Origin: Corynebacterium breve
GTDB taxonomy: Bacteria; Actinomycetota; Actinomycetes; Mycobacteriales; Mycobacteriaceae
Direction: 5' to 3'
NCBI RefSeq assembly: GCF_030252165.1
Contig: NZ_CP126969.1
Coordinates: 620,001 to 684,000 of the forward strand
DNA length: 64,000 nucleotides
Of the stretch, positions 1-9,487 are shown in pieces; the stretch's first letter is position 1; every line of letters starts with the position of its first letter. Both the position numbers and the translations under genes were made by a program. Below the pieces are notes generated by a model. That model was given only the letters and a program-made list of their open reading frames with translations, had not been told where the DNA came from and ran no database searches.

Positions 1-2
1 GC

Positions 3-398
3 CCGGAAAGGGTGCTGTCCGAGATCTGGGAAGGTGGCCACCTAAAGCAGGTGCACGCGCGCCATGCGTTAGTACCTCGGCCTGGGCGGGCGGCAACGTG
101 GCTGACTTCACCGAACCAGATAGTTGATGGCGAAGAGCGAAACGCTGTTGCAGAGTTTTTCAGCCGGATCGACATCGCAAATGGGATCGCTGCGCGCCAG
201 GAACCCAATGAGTGGGCCTACCCAAACGTCGATCTCACTGTGCACCTATTCCGCCAGCCAAAAGGCACCTGGACAGGCTTAGATACCACGGTTACCTGGG
301 GAAGCGAAGGAGTTGGTCTGACCAGCTCAGTTCTTCACGACGTGGAAGGGCCAGTCGGTCGCGCGGAGCAGAGCATCACACTGCGACGGGTGAACTAG
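3..398 (+). CDS. Acyl-CoA thioesterase family protein, C-terminal part
   Basis: The reading frame is open from the first bases of the window, so the gene starts upstream and only about 131 C-terminal residues are visible. The end (DLTVHLFRQPKGTWTGLDT, then GVGLTSSVLHD and GPVGRAEQ) has the pattern of actinobacterial TesB-like hot-dog thioesterases, which hydrolyse acyl-CoA to free acid and CoA. The GTG at 12 is probably internal, not the start. It converges on the cytochrome b/ETF operon with a strong bidirectional terminator between them. The substrate cannot be told from this fragment. Confidence 0.7.
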   Translation, partial: PERVLSEIWEGGHLKQVHARHALVPRPGRAATWLTSPNQIVDGEERNAVAEFFSRIDIANGIAARQEPNEWAYPNVDLTVHLFRQPKGTWTGLDTTVTWGSEGVGLTSSVLHDVEGPVGRAEQSITLRRVN

Positions 399-406
399 AC
401 CCAGAC

Positions 407-450
407 ACGATTAATCCCCCGGAGGGTGCGACCTCCGGGGGATTAATCGT
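407..450. terminator. Bidirectional rho-independent terminator
   Basis: Perfect inverted repeat with 19-bp arms (407-425 and 432-450) and a 6-base loop, between the convergent thioesterase and cytochrome b genes. The arms carry A/T-rich outer ends that serve as U-tracts on either strand. Confidence 0.9.
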
Positions 451-463
451 CGTTAAGCAAGAT

Positions 464-1912
464 TTAGCGCATGGTCACATTGCCGAAAATTCGGGCAACT
501 GGCGCAAGAAGCATCGGCCGAGCCGCAATTGTTGCGCCCACGGTAATGAGCGTTGCAACAACGAACAGAATGAAGCCGAGCCAGTTATTTGCATACTCAG
601 ATGGATCGACGGAGCCTTGGGCTGCGAACATGTGGTTCAGGTTGCGTAGCGCGCCGGTGGCGAAGACGAGGAACACATGGGTGATGATGAAGATGACGAA
701 GTAGATCATCACTGGGAAGTGCAGCTTGCGGGCGACTTCGACTGGGTAGGCCTTGTTTAAAGCATCATTGTCCTTTGGCCAAAACATGCTCATGCGGTAA
801 CCGGTCGCGATTGCTAATGGGGCGGCGATGAAGACCGTGACAAAGTACGCGATCTGCTGCAGGCCGTTGTAATGCACCCAGCCGTTTTCCGTCGGCCAAT
901 CGAGTGTGAAGTATTGCAAAGCTGAGGACGCAGCAGCGGGGAAGACATCCCAGCTGGTAGGTACGATGCGCATCCACTGCCCAGTAGCGAAGAGCAGGAC
1001 GAAAAACAACAATCCGTTGAAAACCCACAGTGCATCCATCGCCATGTGGAACCAGATAGTGAGACTGATCTTTGCCCCGCCTTTGCGCGGCGACCAGAAA
1101 GCTGGTGGTTTACGTTCGCCACGGATCTGGATACCGGAGCGAATGATGAGAACCATGAGGAACGCGTTGAAGAAATGCGACCATGCCAGCCATGCTGGAA
1201 ATCCCACGGGTGCGTTTTCGGGGAGAGGTGCGTGACCTGGGTGCTCGGCGATGAAAGCCGTGCCATTAGCGGAACTTACGAAAGAACGCGCACCCCAAAC
1301 GAGTGCCGCGACCAGGGCGATCGCGCCGACGAGTGCTGCTAGTCCCACGGCGATCCACTGGCTTCTGGTGAACATGCCGTACTTCGTCGGCTTAGGTTGA
1401 GCAGTCGAAGTAGGTTCCTTTTGCGCGTCAGCAGGCTTCGCGTTGGAAACCTTCTGGGTAGGCCTAGTTTCTTCTGGCTCTGACGTTATTGCAGGTGCAT
1501 CTGATTCGACAACGGAGTACACCATTCGTTCGGCCTGAACTGCGCTCGGCCACGGCGCACCCCCAGGGACGCGGGGAAGTCCTTGTCGCAGGGAGACGGA
1601 CTGCATTGTGCCTTGACGAACAGGTTCTGCAATGACAGGTGCCGATGCGACTTCTTCGACTTCTCCCGGGGCAGTCGTGATCTGGGTGGCCTCGACCGGA
1701 GGCCAGCCGTCGCCACCGGGGACGCGGGGAAGACCTCGGCGCAGTGTGACCTCGAACTGTGGGGCGGAAGGGGCAAGTTCCACAGGTTCGGCGTTAGGCG
1801 TCGGAGCCTTATCGACGACAACGCGATCCAAATCCACCACATCGACGGGCGGCCACGGAGCGGCACCGGGGTGGCGTGGAAGACCTCGGCGGACTCTAAT
1901 TGAGGAAGTCAT
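464..1912 (-). CDS. Membrane b-type cytochrome with N-terminal RGLPR repeats
   Basis: About 482 residues. Residues 1-180 are a Pro/Ala/Glu-rich, probably cytoplasmic, region with three copies of RGLPRxPGGxxWP. Then come about six hydrophobic segments of a cytochrome b561/b6-like domain, with histidines in WSHFFN, WFHMAMD and KLHFPV...ITHVF that could bind heme b. It is the last gene after etfB-etfA, so it may pass electrons from ETF to the quinone pool; that role is inferred. ATG 1912 is preceded by GGGTGATC, which pairs with the extended anti-Shine-Dalgarno sequence. The alternative GTG 1921 would overlap the etfA stop by 4 bases. The function of the RGLPR motif is not known to me. Confidence 0.65.
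   Translation of the reverse strand: MTSSIRVRRGLPRHPGAAPWPPVDVVDLDRVVVDKAPTPNAEPVELAPSAPQFEVTLRRGLPRVPGGDGWPPVEATQITTAPGEVEEVASAPVIAEPVRQGTMQSVSLRQGLPRVPGGAPWPSAVQAERMVYSVVESDAPAITSEPEETRPTQKVSNAKPADAQKEPTSTAQPKPTKYGMFTRSQWIAVGLAALVGAIALVAALVWGARSFVSSANGTAFIAEHPGHAPLPENAPVGFPAWLAWSHFFNAFLMVLIIRSGIQIRGERKPPAFWSPRKGGAKISLTIWFHMAMDALWVFNGLLFFVLLFATGQWMRIVPTSWDVFPAAASSALQYFTLDWPTENGWVHYNGLQQIAYFVTVFIAAPLAIATGYRMSMFWPKDNDALNKAYPVEVARKLHFPVMIYFVIFIITHVFLVFATGALRNLNHMFAAQGSVDPSEYANNWLGFILFVVATLITVGATIAARPMLLAPVARIFGNVTMR
1544..1891 (-). repeat. Three RGLPRxPGGxPWP protein repeats
   Basis: Three near-identical 15-residue blocks start about 50 residues apart (codons for residues 11-25, 61-75 and 112-126, counting from GTG 1921): RRGLPRHPGAAPWPP, RRGLPRVPGGDGWPP and RQGLPRVPGGAPWPS. 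The spacers are acidic and proline-rich and are not conserved with each other. Confidence 0.9.
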
Positions 1913-1917
1913 GTTGA

Positions 1918-2901
1918 TCACCCGCGCTGCTGAATAATAGCTTCGGTGAGTTTTGGCACGATGTCGAAGATATCGCCGACGATCCCGAAATCGGCGATGT
2001 CGAAGATCGGCGCCTCGGGATCCGAGTTGATTGCGACGATATTCTTTGCGGTCTGCATTCCCGCGAGGTGTTGGATTGCACCTGAAATTCCCAGTGCAAT
2101 ATAGAGATCGGGCGAGACGGAAACTCCGGTTTGTCCTACCTGGGCGCTTGGCTCGATGTATCCGGCATCGACGGCGGCGCGAGAAGCACCAACTGCGGCA
2201 CCGAGTGCATCGGCAAGGTCGTAGACCGGTTGGAACCCTTCCTTGGAACCAAAACCACGGCCGCCGGAAACGACCTTCTTGGCTCCGAGAAGCGACGGGC
2301 GCTCGGTGTTCGCTGGAGCTGGCTCGTGCGAAGTGATGGTTGCTGCGCGCCGTCCGGAGGCTTCCACTTGGAGCTCGGTGAGTGTTCCGGCAGCCGCACC
2401 AGCACGCTCGTCGACAGCACCCAGACGGATTGTTGCAATCGGAGCATCGAAGGTAGGCGCAGAGGTGACCGTGAAGCTGCCGCCGAAAACGCCGTGATGG
2501 AAGAGGATGCCTTGATCGTCGCGCGCGACTCCCGTGGCATCGGTAGAGAGAGCACGCTTCTGACGTACTGCTGCGCGGGAAGCGATATCGCGGCCTTCGA
2601 CAGAGTTGGCGATCAGCACTGCTTGTGGCTGAACCGCGTCAATAGCAGCGCAGACGGCGTCGGTTTCAGGGACGGTGAGCGTGGACTCGGATTTTTGCGC
2701 GACGAGAACTTGGTCAGCGCCAATAGCCCCGAGTTGGCTGGCGATCTCATTATTGCTTGGCGACGACTCGCGGCCGAGGAAGAGTGCTACTGGGGTACCG
2801 ATGCTGGATGCTGCACCGAGCAGTTCTGCGGCGGAGGGGGCTGGGCCACCTTCTGGGGTGGACTCGACAATCACGAGAATAGAATCTGGTGCGAAAGACA
2901 T
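1918..2901 (-). CDS. etfA: Electron transfer flavoprotein alpha subunit (EtfA/FixB)
   Basis: 327 residues starting [14 protein letters not shown], with AAAGGAG 8 bases before ATG 2901. The C-terminal half has the FAD-binding ETF-alpha pattern: [14 protein letters not shown], then [33 protein letters not shown] and [10 protein letters not shown]. With EtfB it forms the FAD-containing heterodimer that accepts electrons from acyl-CoA and related dehydrogenases. It lies 11 bases after etfB and runs into the cytochrome b gene, so the three genes form an operon. A longer upstream extension of the frame exists but overlaps etfB and lacks family similarity. Confidence 0.95.
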   Translation of the reverse strand: MSFAPDSILVIVESTPEGGPAPSAAELLGAASSIGTPVALFLGRESSPSNNEIASQLGAIGADQVLVAQKSESTLTVPETDAVCAAIDAVQPQAVLIANSVEGRDIASRAAVRQKRALSTDATGVARDDQGILFHHGVFGGSFTVTSAPTFDAPIATIRLGAVDERAGAAAGTLTELQVEASGRRAATITSHEPAPANTERPSLLGAKKVVSGGRGFGSKEGFQPVYDLADALGAAVGASRAAVDAGYIEPSAQVGQTGVSVSPDLYIALGISGAIQHLAGMQTAKNIVAINSDPEAPIFDIADFGIVGDIFDIVPKLTEAIIQQRG

Positions 2902-2912
2902 GGCGAGCTCCT

Positions 2913-3692
2913 TTAGATGAGTTTGTTCGTAGACAAGAAGGTGACTAGCTGGTCGACGGCGGTGCCGTCGTCGACAATCTTGGTGCCTGCTTCTCGTGGC
3001 GGGGTCTGAGACACTTCGGTCATGATGGATCGAGGCGTGGAGAAATCCTCGGGGTCGATACCAAGGTCCGCGCACGTCAACGTAGTGAGTGGCTTCTTCT
3101 TCGCCGCCATGATGCCCTTAAAATTGGGAAAACGTGCATCGGGGAAAGACTCGGTTATGGAGACGACTGCAGGCAGTTCTGCGGTGAGGTGAGCGGTGCC
3201 AAAGTCGTCGTCACGCTCTCCAGTGACGCTCGAACCGTCAGATGCAATATTGGTGAGTCCGGTGAGTTGGGGAAGGTCGAGGTGTTCAGCGATCATCGAA
3301 GGGATCACTCCTCCATTGCCATCGGTGGCGACGTTGCCGCACACCACGAGGTCGTAGCCACGCTGCTGGATTGCTGCTGCGAGTACTTCAGCCGTGAGCG
3401 TGACGTCTGCGCCTGCAAGAGATTCGTCGGCAATGTGCACCGCCTCATGGGCACCCATGGCTAAGCCTTTGCGGATGCTTGGTAAGGCGGATTCTGGGCT
3501 CATCGACATGACATCAATCTGGACATCGGTTGCTTGGGTGTCGGCGAGTCTGAGTGCAGCTTCGACAGCGCGCTCGCTAATTTCGTCGAGTACAGCCTCA
3601 GTTGCGCCTCGATCGGCAAGACCAGTCTCGAGGTTGAGGGTGCGCTCTCCGTATGTATCGGGAACTTCTTTGACGAGAACGACGATGCGCAT
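2913..3692 (-). CDS. etfB: Electron transfer flavoprotein beta subunit (EtfB/FixA)
   Basis: 259 residues, full family length. It starts [17 protein letters not shown] after an AAAGGA site. ETF-beta signatures include [53 protein letters not shown] and the late [12 protein letters not shown]. It is the AMP-binding partner of EtfA in the soluble flavoprotein that collects electrons from beta-oxidation and amino-acid dehydrogenases. First gene of the etfB-etfA-cytochrome b operon. It is divergent from a flavin monooxygenase, and the shared 165-bp region must hold both promoters. Confidence 0.95.
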   Translation of the reverse strand: MRIVVLVKEVPDTYGERTLNLETGLADRGATEAVLDEISERAVEAALRLADTQATDVQIDVMSMSPESALPSIRKGLAMGAHEAVHIADESLAGADVTLTAEVLAAAIQQRGYDLVVCGNVATDGNGGVIPSMIAEHLDLPQLTGLTNIASDGSSVTGERDDDFGTAHLTAELPAVVSITESFPDARFPNFKGIMAAKKKPLTTLTCADLGIDPEDFSTPRSIMTEVSQTPPREAGTKIVDDGTAVDQLVTFLSTNKLI

Positions 3693-3857
3693 CGCGGAGT
3701 CCTTTCGGTAGTGGAAGCATTTCAGTTAATCATCAATAACTAAACTAGGGGAAGATGTGTGATCTGTGCAACTGAAAGCGGGAAAAAATTCCATATGTTC
3801 CCCCTGTCTACCCCTTATGGTTAATTGTGAATAATCGAAAATTTTCCTGCATTGCCG

Positions 3858-3863
3858 TATCGT
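3858..3863 (+). promoter_or_regulatory. -10 box of a leaderless transcript (monooxygenase)
   Basis: TATCGT lies exactly 7 bases before ATG 3871 and no ribosome binding site is present. This favours ATG 3871 over the GTG at 3862, which overlaps the hexamer. Confidence 0.5.
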
Positions 3864-3870
3864 GACGACC

Positions 3871-5100
3871 ATGACACCACTACCGAGTCGCACAACTGTC
3901 GCCATCTTGGGGGCGGGTCAAGGCGGCATCGCACTTGCTCGGCACCTCTCAACACACGAAATTCCATACGTGTTGTTGGAAAAAGCGCGCATCGCAGAAG
4001 CTTGGCGGACCCAACGCTGGGATAACCTCGTTACCAACGGCCCTGCGTGGGCCAGCAGCTACCCTGACCAGCCGATCGCAGGCGTTGATCCGCACTCCTA
4101 CCTGCCGAAAAATACAATCGCCGATTACCTAGAGAATTACGTTGCCGAACAGGGACTAACTGTCTATGAGCACACCGCAGCTAATGAAGTCACGCGCTGC
4201 GGAGATGGCTTTCTCATCACCACAACAAGGGGAGAGGTACAAGCGCGATACGTGGTCGTTGCAACCGGAGCAACACAGGTACCAAAGATGCCCTTGCCTC
4301 CGATCGCAGGGGTGAACAACCTACATTCGGTGGACTACTCCAACCCCGCAGTCCTCGCACCCGGTGCAGTTGTCGTTGTCGGCGGTGGAACATCTGCCTA
4401 CCAAATCGCCGAAGAGCTCATCGCTGCGGGAAGAAAAGTCTTCATCTCCGTAGGCACCCATTCTCGTGTTCCTCGCACCTACCGTGGCCGGGATGTCGTG
4501 TGGTGGACAGGAGTGCTTAACCACTACGAATCCGTCAACATCCCCGCAGGAGGAACCCCTAGCATCCTGATGAGCGGTGCGTACGGCGGACGCACCCTTG
4601 ACTACCGAAATCTTGAAGCAACGCTAGTTGGACGTATCACGGGCTCAAACGACGGGCACTTGCTTTTCGACGACTCACTCGCCGACACCATCGCCCACGG
4701 AGACCTGTACTACCGCAATTTCTTGACTCAAATAGATGACTTCATCGCCACCCGCAAACTCGACCTCCCCGAGGAACCGCAGGCGCATGACATCGGTGAT
4801 CTACCTGGGGCTGGGCCTTCGTCGATAAGCGTTGCTGAAGAGTCGATCGGCACCATAATCTGGGCAACTGGCTATCGGCCGGACATTTCGTGGCTCAACA
4901 TGCCGGAACTCATCGACGACCGTGGCCGCATCGCCCACAGGCGAGGGATCACCGCGATACCCGGCTTGCTTTTTCTCGGATTGCCCAGGCAAATGCGCGT
5001 GGGCTCGGGGTTCGTGTGGGGCGCGTGGTATGACGCCCGCGTAATCGCAGATCATATCGGGCACCAGGAATATTTGCGTTCGGCGTACCCGCAGGCATGA
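3871..5100 (+). CDS. Flavin-containing monooxygenase-like NAD(P)/FAD oxidoreductase
   Basis: 409 residues. The N-terminal Rossmann motif GAGQGG binds FAD. A second motif, VVVGGGTSAYQIAEEL, around residues 168-183 should bind NAD(P)H, followed by ATGYRPDISWL, the ATGY/D signature of FMO and lycopene-cyclase-like flavoproteins. RTQRWDNLVTNGPAW near residue 45 resembles the FMO/indole-3-pyruvate monooxygenase group. It probably oxygenates a small soft nucleophile or ketone; the substrate is unknown. Transcribed alone, divergent from the ETF operon. Confidence 0.8.
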   Translation: MTPLPSRTTVAILGAGQGGIALARHLSTHEIPYVLLEKARIAEAWRTQRWDNLVTNGPAWASSYPDQPIAGVDPHSYLPKNTIADYLENYVAEQGLTVYEHTAANEVTRCGDGFLITTTRGEVQARYVVVATGATQVPKMPLPPIAGVNNLHSVDYSNPAVLAPGAVVVVGGGTSAYQIAEELIAAGRKVFISVGTHSRVPRTYRGRDVVWWTGVLNHYESVNIPAGGTPSILMSGAYGGRTLDYRNLEATLVGRITGSNDGHLLFDDSLADTIAHGDLYYRNFLTQIDDFIATRKLDLPEEPQAHDIGDLPGAGPSSISVAEESIGTIIWATGYRPDISWLNMPELIDDRGRIAHRRGITAIPGLLFLGLPRQMRVGSGFVWGAWYDARVIADHIGHQEYLRSAYPQA

Positions 5101-5129
5101 CGGAATATCCGGTTTAACGTGGAAAGTAC

Positions 5130-5135
5130 TAAGAT
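5130..5135 (+). promoter_or_regulatory. -10 box of a leaderless transcript (purN)
   Basis: TAAGAT followed by 7 bases and then GTG 5143, with no ribosome binding site. It decides the purN start. Confidence 0.55.
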
Positions 5136-5142
5136 CGGACAG

Positions 5143-5730
5143 GTGACTAGCCCGCAAGGAATCTCAGTAACCGTTTTGGTGTCTGGTTCAGGAACACTCC
5201 TGCAATCCATTTTGGACAACCAAGACTCCCACTACTACGTGAACCACGTCGTAGCTGATGTCGAATGCGCTGCTCTCGAACGCGCTGACAAAGCGGGAGT
5301 TCCCACACGAGTTATCTCGATGATGGAGGACCGTGCTGCCTGGAATGTCACGCTCGCAGACGCTGTCGAAGCAACCGACCCAGACCTTGTGGTTTCGGCG
5401 GGATTTATGAAGATCCTGGGCCAGGATTTCCTGAACCGCTTTGACGGTCGCATTATTAATACCCACCCAGCATTGCTTCCTTCGTTTCCTGGAGCGCACG
5501 CTGTGCGCGACGCCCTCGCTTACGGCGTGAAAGTCACCGGCTCGACAGTTCATTACGTTGATGCCGGCGTGGATACGGGAGAGATCATTGCCCAGCGTGC
5601 GGTGGAAATCCGCGCAGGCGAAGATGAAGCAGCGCTTCACGAACGCATCAAAGTTGTTGAGCGTGAGTTGATCGTCGACACGCTCCGCTCTGCCACCATT
5701 GACCCCACCACTAGGAAGGTGAAGTTCTAA
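5143..5730 (+). CDS. purN: Phosphoribosylglycinamide formyltransferase (GART)
   Basis: 195 residues from GTG 5143; GTG 5119 would add 8 residues but overlaps the -10 hexamer. It transfers a formyl group from 10-formyl-THF to GAR, step 3 of purine synthesis. Family features: [15 protein letters not shown] at the phosphate-binding end, [13 protein letters not shown], then [20 protein letters not shown] with the catalytic Asn-His pair, and [19 protein letters not shown] with the catalytic Asp. Two bases separate it from purH, so the two are co-transcribed. Confidence 0.95.
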   Translation: MTSPQGISVTVLVSGSGTLLQSILDNQDSHYYVNHVVADVECAALERADKAGVPTRVISMMEDRAAWNVTLADAVEATDPDLVVSAGFMKILGQDFLNRFDGRIINTHPALLPSFPGAHAVRDALAYGVKVTGSTVHYVDAGVDTGEIIAQRAVEIRAGEDEAALHERIKVVERELIVDTLRSATIDPTTRKVKF

Positions 5731-5732
5731 AC

Positions 5733-7289
5733 ATGACTCAGGACCGCACTCCGATTACCCGCGCGCTGATCAGCGTGTACGACAAGACTGGTCTCGAAGA
5801 CCTAGCAAAGGCGCTAGGAGAGGCAGGTGTAGAAATCGTCTCCACCGGCTCCACTGCCGCCCGAATCGCTGACGCAGGAGTCAAGGTCACGCAGGTCGAA
5901 GAACTCACCGGATTCCCAGAGTGCCTCGAAGGCCGCGTCAAGACTTTGCACCCAAAGGTGCACGCTGGGATCCTCGCAGATACCCGCAAAGAAGACCACC
6001 TCACCCAGCTCACCGAGCTTGGCGTTGAACCATTCCAGCTGGTCGTGGTCAACCTGTACCCATTTAATGAAACCGTCGCCTCGGGTGCAACGTACGACGA
6101 GTGCGTTGAGCAAATCGACATTGGCGGCCCGTCCATGGTCCGCGCAGCTGCGAAGAACCACCCATCCGTCGCTGTTGTATCCTCCCCAGAGCGCTACGCA
6201 GACGTGATCGAAGCTATGAAAAACGGTGGCTTCACCCTCGACGAGCGCCGTCGCCTTGCTTTGGAGGCATTCCGCCACACCGCGAGCTACGACGTTGCGG
6301 TGGCAACCTGGTTGGGAGAGCAGCTCGACGACGCAGATTGGTCCGGTATGACCACCCTGTCTAAGGCGACCTCCCTACGTTACGGCGAAAACCCGCACCA
6401 ATCTGCGAAACTCTTCTCCGACGGTGTTGGCCTTGCGGGCGCGACACAGCACAACGGCAAGGAAATGAGCTACAACAACTACCAGGATGCCGACGCGGCA
6501 TGGCGCGCGGCTTGGGATCACGTGCGTCCTTGCGTTGCCATCATCAAGCACGCCAACCCTTGTGGCATTGGCGTTTCCGACGACTCCATCGCCGAAGCAC
6601 ACATGAAGGCGCATACGTGCGATCCGCTGAGCGCCTATGGTGGCGTTGTTGCATCCAACCGTATTGTGACCAAGGAATTCGCTGAGCAGGTCAAGCCGAT
6701 CTTCACCGAGGTCATCATCGCGCCGGGCTACGAGCCGGGAGCGCTAGAGCTTCTCAAGGAGAAGAAGAACCTTCGCGTCCTCGAGGCAGAAGCGCCTGAA
6801 CGCGAGGGCCAGGAAGTCAAGCACATTTCCGGCGGCTTGCTGATTCAGGAGCGCGATGTCTTGCAGGCTGAGGGCGACAAAGCAGAGAACTGGGAGCTCG
6901 TCGCAGGCGAAGCGGCAACTCCAGAGCAGCTGGCCGACCTGCAGTTCGCATGGAACGCCATTCGTTGCGTAAAGTCCAACGCAATCCTTATCGCCAAGGA
7001 CGGGGCGACCGTCGGCGTCGGCATGGGGCAAGTCAACCGAGTCGATTCTGCCAAGCTCGCTGTCGAGCGCGCAAATACTCTCGACGAAGGGCGTAACCGC
7101 ACCAACGGTGCTGTCGCAGCATCTGATGCATTCTTCCCGTTTGCTGACGGCTTCCAGGTGCTTGCCGACGCAGGCGTCACCGCAGTGGTTCAGCCCGGTG
7201 GCTCCATTCGTGACGATGAAGTGATCGCAGCGGCGAAGGAAGCCGGTGTGACGATGTACCTCACCGGCACCCGCCACTTCGCGCACTAG
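5733..7289 (+). CDS. purH: Bifunctional AICAR transformylase/IMP cyclohydrolase
   Basis: 518 residues, full length for PurH, which catalyses the last two steps to IMP. The N-terminal MGS-like cyclohydrolase domain (residues 1-150) has [36 protein letters not shown] and NLYPF. The C-terminal transformylase domain has [40 protein letters not shown] and the terminal [10 protein letters not shown]. It starts 2 bases after purN and is followed by a terminator. Confidence 0.97.
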   Translation: MTQDRTPITRALISVYDKTGLEDLAKALGEAGVEIVSTGSTAARIADAGVKVTQVEELTGFPECLEGRVKTLHPKVHAGILADTRKEDHLTQLTELGVEPFQLVVVNLYPFNETVASGATYDECVEQIDIGGPSMVRAAAKNHPSVAVVSSPERYADVIEAMKNGGFTLDERRRLALEAFRHTASYDVAVATWLGEQLDDADWSGMTTLSKATSLRYGENPHQSAKLFSDGVGLAGATQHNGKEMSYNNYQDADAAWRAAWDHVRPCVAIIKHANPCGIGVSDDSIAEAHMKAHTCDPLSAYGGVVASNRIVTKEFAEQVKPIFTEVIIAPGYEPGALELLKEKKNLRVLEAEAPEREGQEVKHISGGLLIQERDVLQAEGDKAENWELVAGEAATPEQLADLQFAWNAIRCVKSNAILIAKDGATVGVGMGQVNRVDSAKLAVERANTLDEGRNRTNGAVAASDAFFPFADGFQVLADAGVTAVVQPGGSIRDDEVIAAAKEAGVTMYLTGTRHFAH

Positions 7290-7303
7290 TTACATCGCGC
7301 TTG

Positions 7304-7332
7304 ATGCCCCGTAGTCACTCACTGCGGGGCAT
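7304..7332. terminator. Terminator after purH, overlapping the end of the opposite gene
   Basis: Arms 7304-7314 and 7322-7332 (ATGCCCCGTAG/CTGCGGGGCAT, one G-T wobble), 7-base loop, then TTTCT on the plus strand. The stop of the minus-strand gene (7315) lies in the loop. Confidence 0.8.
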
Positions 7333-7761
7333 TTCTAATGCCCGTGCCAGAAGTATGATGCCGAGGGCGGCCGCGATAACAGCCAGCGCGAAAGCGACCG
7401 TGGCTGGCCACAAGGGGTAATGAGTAGCTCCGTCGAGGCGATTGGTTTCAGGAAGATGGAAACTCACAAGGTATCGCGCCAATGGGAGGGGCCCGCTGAT
7501 CGCGGTGACGGCTCCGATTCGGCGCCAGCCAATCGTCGTCGCAAGTGTTGCGAGGCCGAGCAGGATCAGAGCGAACCAAAGTGGTCCTGCGGCAAGGTCA
7601 AACCCCGAACGGAAGAAGGTGGAAGTCTGCAACTTTTCGGACCCTGGCAGGGGAGCGCCGAAACTCACGGTGCGGCGCCACTCACTAGTACCTAAAGCTC
7701 CCACAACTAGGGCAATCGCTAACAATAATGACACCAATGCGGTTTCTGGCACTTTCCTCAC
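7315..7761 (-). CDS. Conserved hypothetical membrane protein
   Basis: 148 residues with about four hydrophobic segments: an N-terminal one (LVSLLLAIALVVGALG), two in the middle and one at the C-terminus (VAFALAVIAAALGIILLA). The loop after the first segment is probably extracytoplasmic. GTG 7761 is chosen because AGGAGG lies 7 bases upstream; the ATG at 7763 hits an immediate stop. Convergent with purH. I recognise no family and assign no function. Confidence 0.65.
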   Translation of the reverse strand: MRKVPETALVSLLLAIALVVGALGTSEWRRTVSFGAPLPGSEKLQTSTFFRSGFDLAAGPLWFALILLGLATLATTIGWRRIGAVTAISGPLPLARYLVSFHLPETNRLDGATHYPLWPATVAFALAVIAAALGIILLARALEMPRSE

Positions 7762-7914
7762 ATCAATTCCTCCTGTCGTGGCTTAAATGCGGGGAAGTGT
7801 GGCGAAGTTCCCGCTTTTGGACACGCATATGAGTTATGGTAACTGCATGATCCGTCCAGTAAATGCTGGGAGGATGGCTATCATCCACAACACAGCATCG
7901 GCAGGCGAGTGACC

Positions 7915-8466
7915 ATGACGCATCCCGACCACGCTCAATGGGAAACCCATCAACCGTCGCCTCCACAAAAGTCGCGAGGAGGCCTGATAGCTGCCACCGT
8001 CGCGGCGACACTTGCGGTTGTGCTGATCGCCGGCGCAGTTATTGCGTACTTTCTGGGTGCATTTGGCACAGGCAATTCCGCGCGACCCACGGTGTATGAA
8101 ATTGTGACGGAAACTGCGGCCAGTTCTGCGACTCAGGAACCGTCATCTGAAGCGCCATCCGAACCCGATCGTCCAACTGCGCTAGCTTTGCCAGGCGGGG
8201 CGGTAGCAGTTAGTGGGGAAGCAGTGCGAGGAGAAGCGGCGGGTGAATTTCTCAATGTCTACACCGGATCGAGCGTCACCAGCGCACCTTTCGCAGAGTC
8301 GGTAGGGCAGGCATTTCGGGAACATGAGGCCAACACAGGGGAAACCAATGGCACGATTTCGGCCTATAGTTCCGTTACTGGCCGAAGCTACCAAATGACC
8401 TGCACCGACAATGGTTCGTACGTCACCTGTCGAGGTGGAAACAACGCGGTAGTGTACATTTCGTGA
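7915..8466 (+). CDS. Single-pass membrane-anchored extracytoplasmic protein
   Basis: 183 residues. A short Pro-rich cytoplasmic tail precedes one transmembrane segment (residues 24-48, IAATVAATLAVVLIAGAVI), then a Ser/Glu/Pro-rich linker and a small globular end with two cysteines (YQMTCTDNGSYVTCRGG) that may form a disulphide outside the cell. GTG 7909 is an alternative start. It overlaps the following lipoprotein gene (TGATG), so the two products are probably made together and may interact. Function unknown. Confidence 0.6.
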   Translation: MTHPDHAQWETHQPSPPQKSRGGLIAATVAATLAVVLIAGAVIAYFLGAFGTGNSARPTVYEIVTETAASSATQEPSSEAPSEPDRPTALALPGGAVAVSGEAVRGEAAGEFLNVYTGSSVTSAPFAESVGQAFREHEANTGETNGTISAYSSVTGRSYQMTCTDNGSYVTCRGGNNAVVYIS

Positions 8467-9338
8467 TGCAATTAAGCCGTTGGACTAGGACTGTCGCTTT
8501 GACGGCCACGGTCGGCTTTGCGCTGTCGGGCTGCACCATCGAGGAGATGGGGTCGTCGCAAAGCACTGGCCAAACGTTGACTGTGACATCCACGACCACG
8601 GTGGAAGATTCACCGGAGGTACCTACTCCGACAGCAACGCCGGCGGCCGGATTGCAGCCACAGCTTCAGGCAATTGTCGACGAAAGCGTTGAAACTTACG
8701 GGGGAAGCGCAGGACTCGCGGTCTCTGATGGAAGGGTGGACACCGTGGCGGGAGACGACACCGCCTACCCAGCTTGGTCGACCTCGAAAGTTCCCATCGC
8801 TATCGCTGCGGTGCGACAAGATCCGTCTCTCCAACAGACCGCCGCACTAGCGATCCAATTCAGCGACAACGCTGCGGCAGAGACACTCTGGGCGGCGCTG
8901 CCCCCTAGTGCAGCTGATCGAGTGATCAGCGAGGCTGATACGCCATTGGTTTTGAATACGGAGGTCACCCGGCCGGGATTCACCGCCTTCGGACAAACTT
9001 CGTGGAGTACATCCAGCCAAGCGCATTTTGCGGCGAACCTCGGGTGCGTTGAAGGTGCGGAGCCAATTCTCCAGCTCATGGGGGAGATCACACCGGAACA
9101 CCGGTACGGGATCGGCAACTTGCCTGGCGCGAAATTTAAAGGTGGTTGGGGGCCGAATATTTCGGGAGCATATGTTGTGCGACAGCTCGGCGCCCTTCAG
9201 GCACCGAATGGACGGATTGCAGTGGCGATGACTGCCGCGCCTGGAGATGGTAGTTACCAGAGTGCCCAGGACATGATGAACCTCATGGCGGAGCGGCTAA
9301 ATTCGCTTATCGACGAACTTCCGGCATCAAAGTGCTGA
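8466..9338 (+). CDS. Lipoprotein with a beta-lactamase/PBP-like serine hydrolase fold
   Basis: 290 residues. The signal peptide ends in lipobox LSGC, so the mature protein should be anchored in the outer leaflet of the membrane. The order of motifs matches the class A beta-lactamase/penicillin-binding fold: STSK (SxxK) around residue 100, SDN (SxN) about 35 residues later, and KGGWG where KTG/KSG is usual. This suggests an active-site serine enzyme acting on cell-wall peptides or an ester. The replacement of KTG by KGG is unusual. Translationally coupled to the upstream membrane protein. Confidence 0.6.
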   Translation: MQLSRWTRTVALTATVGFALSGCTIEEMGSSQSTGQTLTVTSTTTVEDSPEVPTPTATPAAGLQPQLQAIVDESVETYGGSAGLAVSDGRVDTVAGDDTAYPAWSTSKVPIAIAAVRQDPSLQQTAALAIQFSDNAAAETLWAALPPSAADRVISEADTPLVLNTEVTRPGFTAFGQTSWSTSSQAHFAANLGCVEGAEPILQLMGEITPEHRYGIGNLPGAKFKGGWGPNISGAYVVRQLGALQAPNGRIAVAMTAAPGDGSYQSAQDMMNLMAERLNSLIDELPASKC

Positions 9339-9358
9339 TCAAATAGTGTCGCCGGGTG

Positions 9359-9402
9359 CATTGCGCAAAAGCGTCTGGAAAACCAGACGGTTTTGCGCAA
9401 TG
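9359..9402. terminator. Long terminator hairpin after the lipoprotein gene
   Basis: 20-bp arms 9359-9378 and 9383-9402 with a single internal G-G mismatch and an AAAA loop, lying between convergent genes. Confidence 0.8.
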
Positions 9403-9411
9403 TAGAAAAAG

Positions 9412-9446
9412 CAACACCCACCACAGGAAAACCTGGGCGGGTGTTG
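9412..9446. terminator. Terminator of the rpmB-rpmG-rpsN-rpsR operon
   Basis: Imperfect hairpin: arms CAACACCC...AGG and CCTGGGCGGGTGTTG around AAAA. On the minus strand it is followed by the T-rich complement of 9405-9410. Confidence 0.65.
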
Positions 9447-9487
9447 TGTCGAAAACTCTTACGCTGCTGTTATCGTCAACCTGCTAT

